Source: Solirubrobacteraceae bacterium (GTDB taxonomy: Bacteria; Actinomycetota; Thermoleophilia; Solirubrobacterales; Solirubrobacteraceae). From it: a stretch of DNA of 9,212 bases. Below are positions 5,818 through 9,212 of this stretch, in pieces. The stretch spans positions 1 through 9,212 of the forward strand of contig JAICUS010000211.1 of the NCBI GenBank assembly GCA_025935735.1, given 5' to 3'. The translations under genes and the position numbers were made by a program. Positions within the stretch are counted from its first letter, which is position 1, and each line of letters starts with the position of its first letter. The notes under the pieces were generated by a model. That model made no database searches. It worked only from the letters and a program-made list of their open reading frames with translations, and was not told where the DNA came from.

Positions 5818-7067
5818 TTCAGCGGGTTCGTGACCTGGCCGTTGATGCGCACCTCGAAGTGCAGGTGCGGGCCGAAGCAGCGGCCGGTGCAGTCCGAGTA
5901 GCCGATGACCTGGCCCTGGGCGACGTGCTGGCCCATGGACACGGCGAAGCGCTCCTGGTGGGCGTAGCAGGTGGACATCGAGCCCGTGTGCTGGATGCAG
6001 GTGAAGTTGCCGTAGCCGCCCGAGGACGCCTCGCCCTGCAGCAGCACCACGGTGCCGGCGGCGGCCGCGCGGATCGGGGTGCCCGACGGCACGCCGATGT
6101 CGATCCCCGGGTGGCAGGACTCCCAGGCGCGCGCCTCGCAGAACGGCGACGTGATCGGGCCGTTGACCGGCCAGATCAGCCCGCCCGAGCCCGGCCGCAC
6201 CGGCCCGGCCACCGCGGGCCCGGCGGCGGCGGCCAGCCGCCGCTCGATCTTGCGCTGCTCGGAGCGCAGGCTCGCCACGTCGTCCTCGAGCTTGTGCCGG
6301 CTCGACACCGAGCGCGACAGCAGGTGCTGCTTGCCCGCGCGGTAGCCGGCGAGCTTGTTGCGCGTCCCCTGCAGGCCGACCTTGACCGTGGCCACCTGGT
6401 CGCGCTGGGCCTGGATGCGCGCGGCGACCCGGGTCTCCTTGCGCTCCAGCACGCCGAGGCGCTTGGCCGCGGCGGCCGACTCCGTCCGGGCGGTCCGCAC
6501 GGCGTCGATGATCTGGGCGTCCTGGTGGGAGACGCGCGACATGAACTCGGTGCGCTCGAGCAGGTCGGCGAAGCCGTCGGAGTTCAGCACCACCGTGACG
6601 AGGTCCGGCCGGTCGCCCTCGTAGATCTGCACGAGCCGCTGGGCGAGCACGCGGCGCGCCTCCAGCAGCCGCGCGCGCAGCCGCGCGAGCCGCTGGCGCT
6701 CGGCCCGCAGCCGCGCCTGCACGCGCTGGAGCTGCAGCCGCTCGGCGTCGAGGTTGGTCTGCAGGCGCTGCTGGCGGCCGGCCAGCCGGGCGATCGAGCT
6801 CTGCAGGCTGTCGATGCGGTGCGTGAACGCGCTGATGTCCGAGGTCAGCACCCGCTCGTGCGCCCGCTTGGCGCCGATCTGCGACTCCTTGCGGTCGATC
6901 CGGTTCTGCAGCGACTGCGGCGTGTCCGCCGTGGAGCCGACGGGGATCAGCGCCCACAGGGCGATCGGGACCGCGACCGCGACCAGGGCGAGCAGGGCAA
7001 GGCGCATGCGCATGCGGCCGGGCATGCTAGGCAGGGGGTTCGGCCCGGCCTGCACGGTTTCCTTCAT
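5808..7067 (-). CDS. Membrane-anchored coiled-coil M23 (LytM) peptidoglycan endopeptidase
   Basis: The 419-residue protein should cleave peptide cross-links in the cell wall. Residues about 20-44 form one hydrophobic segment after basic residues, acting as membrane anchor or signal. Two long Arg/Gln/Leu-rich coiled coils (about 50-150 and 195-280) flank a short segment, QIYEGDRPDLVTVVLNSDGF (147-166), typical of EnvC/PcsB/RipC-type hydrolases that FtsEX controls. The C-terminal LytM domain (about 298-419) keeps all key residues: zinc ligands His319 and Asp323 in HPGID and His403 in HLH, plus catalytic His370 and His401. Six cysteines in this domain (310, 318, 357, 367, 393, 397) could form three disulfides, fitting an extracytoplasmic site. 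The ATG at 7065-7067 lacks a clear ribosome-binding site; Met15, Met19 or Met21 could be the true start. It diverges from htpX and its 3' end overlaps the DUF899 gene. A role in cell division is inferred from architecture. Confidence 0.93.
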   Translation of the reverse strand: MKETVQAGPNPLPSMPGRMRMRLALLALVAVAVPIALWALIPVGSTADTPQSLQNRIDRKESQIGAKRAHERVLTSDISAFTHRIDSLQSSIARLAGRQQRLQTNLDAERLQLQRVQARLRAERQRLARLRARLLEARRVLAQRLVQIYEGDRPDLVTVVLNSDGFADLLERTEFMSRVSHQDAQIIDAVRTARTESAAAAKRLGVLERKETRVAARIQAQRDQVATVKVGLQGTRNKLAGYRAGKQHLLSRSVSSRHKLEDDVASLRSEQRKIERRLAAAAGPAVAGPVRPGSGGLIWPVNGPITSPFCEARAWESCHPGIDIGVPSGTPIRAAAAGTVVLLQGEASSGGYGNFTCIQHTGSMSTCYAHQERFAVSMGQHVAQGQVIGYSDCTGRCFGPHLHFEVRINGQVTNPLNYL

Positions 7068-7089
7068 GGTGCGGGACTTTCAGGACCCG

Positions 7090-7104
7090 GCTAAATCTTG
7101 CTAA
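7090..7104. promoter_or_regulatory. Tandem GCTAA repeat in the M23 peptidase-htpX spacer
   Basis: GCTAA occurs at 7090-7094 and again at 7100-7104, exactly one helical turn apart, inside the most AT-rich part of the 71-bp divergent spacer. Direct repeats at 10-11 bp are the usual target layout of OmpR/PhoB-type response regulators. The element could equally be part of a -10 region for one of the two genes, since I could not place a convincing promoter for either. Weak call. Confidence 0.3.
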
Positions 7105-7138
7105 GGCACCTCACCGGGCTGTCACCATCTGATACGAG

Positions 7139-8041
7139 ATGCCACGCCCCACCTCATTCGGCAAGGACACCGGCCTCCAGATCCGGATGGCCACGACCCT
7201 GTTGCTGCTCGGCGCCGTCTACGTCGTGCTCGTCGGCGCGCTGTTCGCCGCCGGCGCGTCCGGAGTGACCATCGCGGTCATCGCCGGCGGCCTGGCGCTG
7301 CTGAACCTGTTCGCCTCCGACAAGCTCGCGCTGGCCGCGATGGGCGGCCGGGTCGTCACCCCGCAGGAGGCGCCGCAGCTGCACGCGATGATCGAGCGCC
7401 TGTGCGTGCAGGCCGACCTGCCCAAGCCCAAGGTCGCGGTGGCCAACACCTCGATGCCCAACGCGTTCGCGCTCGGCCGCTCGCCCAAGTCGGCGACCGT
7501 GTGCGCCACCACGGGCATCATGGAGCTGCTCTCGCCGGCCGAGCTCGAGGGCGTGATGGCGCACGAGCTCACGCACGTGGCCAACCGCGACGTGATGGTG
7601 ATGACGCTGGCGTCGTTCTTCGCCACGATCGCCGCCTACATCGTCCAGTTCGGGTTCTTCTTCGGCGGCACCTCCAGCGACGACGACGACGGCCCGTCGG
7701 CGGCCGTGCTGATCCTGGTCTCGCTGGCCGTCTACGTCGTCTCGTTCTTCCTCATGCAGGCGCTCTCGCGCTACCGCGAGTACGCGGCCGACCGCGGCTC
7801 GGCGCTGATCACCGGCCGCCCGTCCGCGCTGGCCAGCGCGCTCGTGAAGATCTCCACCGGCATGCACCGGATCCCGCAGCGCGACCTGCGCGCCGCCGGC
7901 CAGATGAACGCGTTCTTCATCTTCCCGGCGGGCGCCGGCAAGGGCCTCGGCGAGCTGTTCGCCACGCACCCGCCGATGGAGAAGCGCATCGCCCGCCTGC
8001 AGCGCCTGGAGGGCCAGCTGCAGGGTACGATCGCCGCCTAG
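7139..8041 (+). CDS. htpX: HtpX, membrane M48 zinc metalloprotease
   Basis: The 300 residues match HtpX in length and order. Two hydrophobic segments (about 17-40 and 42-60) anchor the N-terminus. The cytosolic active site HELTH (142-146) sits in VMAHELTHVANRD, with the third zinc ligand Glu214 in SRYREYAAD (210-218). Two further hydrophobic stretches (about 155-176 and 187-207) flank an acidic loop containing four consecutive Asp residues (181-184). The C-terminal LFATHPPMEKRIARL is also typical of the family. HtpX degrades damaged or misfolded membrane proteins under envelope stress. The ATG at 7139 is chosen because the protein then begins like other HtpX proteins, although no good ribosome-binding site precedes it. 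It is followed by pspAB on the same strand 163 bp on, an arrangement typical of actinobacterial Psp loci, and it diverges from the M23 hydrolase gene. Confidence 0.97.
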   Translation: MPRPTSFGKDTGLQIRMATTLLLLGAVYVVLVGALFAAGASGVTIAVIAGGLALLNLFASDKLALAAMGGRVVTPQEAPQLHAMIERLCVQADLPKPKVAVANTSMPNAFALGRSPKSATVCATTGIMELLSPAELEGVMAHELTHVANRDVMVMTLASFFATIAAYIVQFGFFFGGTSSDDDDGPSAAVLILVSLAVYVVSFFLMQALSRYREYAADRGSALITGRPSALASALVKISTGMHRIPQRDLRAAGQMNAFFIFPAGAGKGLGELFATHPPMEKRIARLQRLEGQLQGTIAA

Positions 8042-8089
8042 TGGTCTTCCCCGTGACTACGGTGGGTCGCTCGCGGCCGCAACCGTCGT

Positions 8090-8156
8090 GCCTGCCGGTG
8101 CCCGGCGGGCGCGAGCCTGCTGGGGGCACGGGTGCGCCCGGCGGGTGCCGGCAGGC
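8090..8156 (+). repeat. Long GC-rich hairpin between htpX and pspAB
   Basis: Two 23-nt arms, 8090-8112 and 8134-8156, are complementary along their whole length except for one G-G opposition. Two further positions pair as G-U in RNA. The loop is 21 nt (8113-8133). Each arm contains CCCGGCGGG (8101-8109 and 8137-8145), itself nearly self-complementary. No T-run follows the right arm, so this is not a standard rho-independent terminator. It could still be a U-less actinobacterial terminator, a partial attenuator setting the htpX to pspAB ratio, or an mRNA-stability element. The structure is read directly; its function is inferred. Confidence 0.7.
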
Positions 8157-8190
8157 GCGGCGGGGGCCCGCGAGAACCCCGCGTAGTCGC

Positions 8191-8198
8191 GGAGGAGG
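8191..8198 (+). promoter_or_regulatory. Ribosome-binding site of pspAB
   Basis: GGAGGAGG lies 6 nt before the GTG at 8205-8207. It fixes the GTG start and suggests strong translation of pspAB, independent of the htpX coding region. Confidence 0.85.
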
Positions 8199-8204
8199 CC
8201 ACTA

Positions 8205-8777
8205 GTGGGCCTGTTCGACATCCTGCGCGGCAAGCGCGAGCTCAAGCAGCCCGCGGCCGACCGGCTGTTCGCCATGGCGACGGCCTACGTCAAGCTCGAG
8301 GACGAGCTCAACCTGAAGTCCTCGGGCAAGGCGGCGATCGTCTTCCAGCCGCTGGCCACGGCCGACTTCGAGGGCATCGTGCGCGACATGGAGGAGATCG
8401 TCCGCGGCACCGGCGACGAGACGGGCACGACGGTCAGCGCCGAGGACGACAGCTACGGCTACCGCTGGATGGTGCTCGCCGACCCCGAGATGGAGGATCT
8501 CGTGGTCGGCGTCAACGGCGTCTCCACGGCGATCCAGGGCGGCGGCTACGGCGAGCGCATCCTCTGCGCGGTCTTCTCCTTCCGCGACGACCGCGGCCGC
8601 CCCGTCTACTGGATCTACAACTACAAGCGCGGCGCGTTCTACCCGTTCGTGCCCACAGCCGGCGAGCAGCAGCGCGACAACGAGCGCGAGCTGCGGCTGA
8701 AGGCCCAGGTCGGCATGGACCTGCCCGTCGAGGCCGACCTCGAGCGCTGGTTCGCGCTCTGGGGCATCCCTATCTGA
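8205..8777 (+). CDS. pspAB: PspAB, PspA-associated protein B (Psp envelope-stress system)
   Basis: This 190-residue soluble protein has neither signal peptide nor membrane segment. It matches the actinobacterial PspAB family from end to end: MGLFDILRGK at the start, YGYRWMVLADPEMEDLV (84-100), GERILCAVFSF (116-126), the very conserved PVYWIYNYKRGAFYPFVP (133-150), QQRDNERELRL (155-165), and the ending LERWFALWGIPI (179-190). PspAB is named for its association with PspA, the membrane-binding phage-shock protein, in actinobacteria; its biochemical role is not settled. The GTG start at 8205 has a strong GGAGGAGG site and gives the expected N-terminus. The gene follows htpX on the same strand, so joint transcription is likely, with the hairpin at 8090-8156 between them. 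PspA and PspAA genes are not in this window. The 3' end overlaps the convergent amidohydrolase gene by 8 bp. Confidence 0.93.
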   Translation: MGLFDILRGKRELKQPAADRLFAMATAYVKLEDELNLKSSGKAAIVFQPLATADFEGIVRDMEEIVRGTGDETGTTVSAEDDSYGYRWMVLADPEMEDLVVGVNGVSTAIQGGGYGERILCAVFSFRDDRGRPVYWIYNYKRGAFYPFVPTAGEQQRDNERELRLKAQVGMDLPVEADLERWFALWGIPI

Positions 8778-9212
8778 GCACGTCGACTGCCGCGCTGACC
8801 ATCGCCTGCACGCCGGTCTCCAGCGTCGGGTGGATGACCGGGGCGAACGCCGGGTTGTGGTTGGTCGGGATGTCCTGGGCGACGCGGCCCGCCCGCTCGG
8901 CGGCGCGGTAGACGTCGGCGTCGATCCCGCCGACGTACCAGAACACCGACGGCACGCCCCACTCGGTGCCGAAGGAGCCGAAGTCCTCGCTGGCGGAGTA
9001 CGGCGCCGCCAGCTCGTGCACGCGCTCTGAGCCGAAGCGGGCGCGCAGTGCGTCCGCCACGCGGGCGGTGCGGTCGGGGTCGTTGACCGTGAGCGGGTAG
9101 TGCTCGGTGGTGGTGATCTCCGGCGCCCGCGGCGCGCCGGACGCGGCCGCCTCGGCCTCGACGATCCGCTTGATGGCGTCCAGCACGTGCGCGCGCACCT
9201 GCTCGTCGAACG
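8770..9212 (-). CDS. M20-family amidohydrolase/metallopeptidase, C-terminal part (N-terminus outside window)
   Basis: Reading leftward from the window edge, the frame is open from 9210 to the TAG at 8770-8772, about 146 residues. It begins FDEQVRAHVLDAI with no start codon required. The sequence fits the C-terminal region of M20D amidohydrolases (IAA-amino acid hydrolase/hippurate hydrolase type): the end of the dimerisation domain (RIVEAEAAASG), then the returning catalytic domain with YSASEDFGSFG and NHNPAFAPVIH, where the His after Asn corresponds to the last metal ligand of the family. Such enzymes hydrolyse N-acyl or N-carbamoyl amino acids with a two-metal centre in the cytosol; the substrate is unknown. 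Roughly two thirds of the protein, including the first metal ligands, lies beyond the right edge. It converges on pspAB with an 8-bp overlap. Confidence 0.9.
   Translation of the reverse strand, partial: FDEQVRAHVLDAIKRIVEAEAAASGAPRAPEITTTEHYPLTVNDPDRTARVADALRARFGSERVHELAAPYSASEDFGSFGTEWGVPSVFWYVGGIDADVYRAAERAGRVAQDIPTNHNPAFAPVIHPTLETGVQAMVSAAVDVLR

Noticed and set aside
4984..6957. A 657-codon minus-strand frame covering the DUF899 gene and most of the M23 gene
   Set aside because: It is out of frame with the M23 gene, and its translation is Pro/Ala/Arg-rich with no motif.
7121..7138. TGATAC just before the htpX ATG as a -10 box
   Set aside because: It lies only 3-4 nt from the ATG, too close for a transcript that includes the start codon, and has no matching -35.
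8160..8182. Second small hairpin GCGGGG/CCCCGC before the pspAB ribosome-binding site
   Set aside because: Only 6 bp in extremely GC-rich sequence, which is expected by chance; it does not include the Shine-Dalgarno sequence.
1..9212. CRISPR array, tRNA/rRNA genes, insertion sequences or prophage parts
   Set aside because: No regularly spaced repeats, tRNA cloverleaf, transposase, integrase or phage protein was seen on either strand; gaps between genes are all under 170 bp.

Overview
The window is very GC-rich, with codons that end almost always in G or C. The genes point to a high-GC actinobacterium, most likely a soil member of the Thermoleophilia/Solirubrobacterales. Three things support this: an F420-type luciferase-like oxidoreductase, an HtpX-PspAB pair of the actinobacterial kind, and secreted proteins with C-terminal modules that I associate with Solirubrobacterales. 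The taxonomic call is inference; no rRNA gene or other decisive marker is present.

Layout, left to right. (1) Positions 1-909, minus: a winged-helix SAM-dependent methyltransferase, cut by the window's left edge. (2) 1007-1924, plus: a divergent LysR-family regulator. The 97-bp gap between these two holds a good promoter for the regulator and two dyad elements. (3) 1932-2834, minus: a luciferase-like, probably F420-dependent oxidoreductase. (4) 2877-4943, minus: a large secreted GH10 xylanase-type enzyme with its own strong promoter and ribosome-binding site. (5) About 5071-5817, plus: a DUF899 thioredoxin-like protein. (6) 5808-7067, minus: a membrane-anchored coiled-coil M23/LytM peptidoglycan hydrolase. 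(7) 7139-8041, plus: the membrane metalloprotease HtpX. (8) 8205-8777, plus: PspAB, a Psp envelope-stress accessory protein. A long GC-rich hairpin separates htpX from pspAB. (9) 8770-9212, minus: the C-terminal part of an M20 amidohydrolase, cut by the right edge.

How the genes fit together. This reads as ordinary chromosome, not as a mobile or defence island. The LysR gene probably controls its own promoter and the divergent methyltransferase. The xylanase is a stand-alone secreted polysaccharide-degrading enzyme. The M23 hydrolase, HtpX and PspAB form an envelope-maintenance neighbourhood covering cell-wall cleavage, membrane-protein quality control and membrane stress. All three convergent gene pairs meet stop-on-stop, with a 7-bp gap or an 8-10-bp overlap, so there is no room for conventional terminators between them. 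I found no tRNA, rRNA, CRISPR array, insertion sequence or transposase. The most notable items are the xylanase active site, which has Arg where GH10 enzymes usually have His, together with its long insertion; the htpX-pspAB hairpin; and the apparently leaderless LysR promoter. I see no clear case of a wholly undescribed system.
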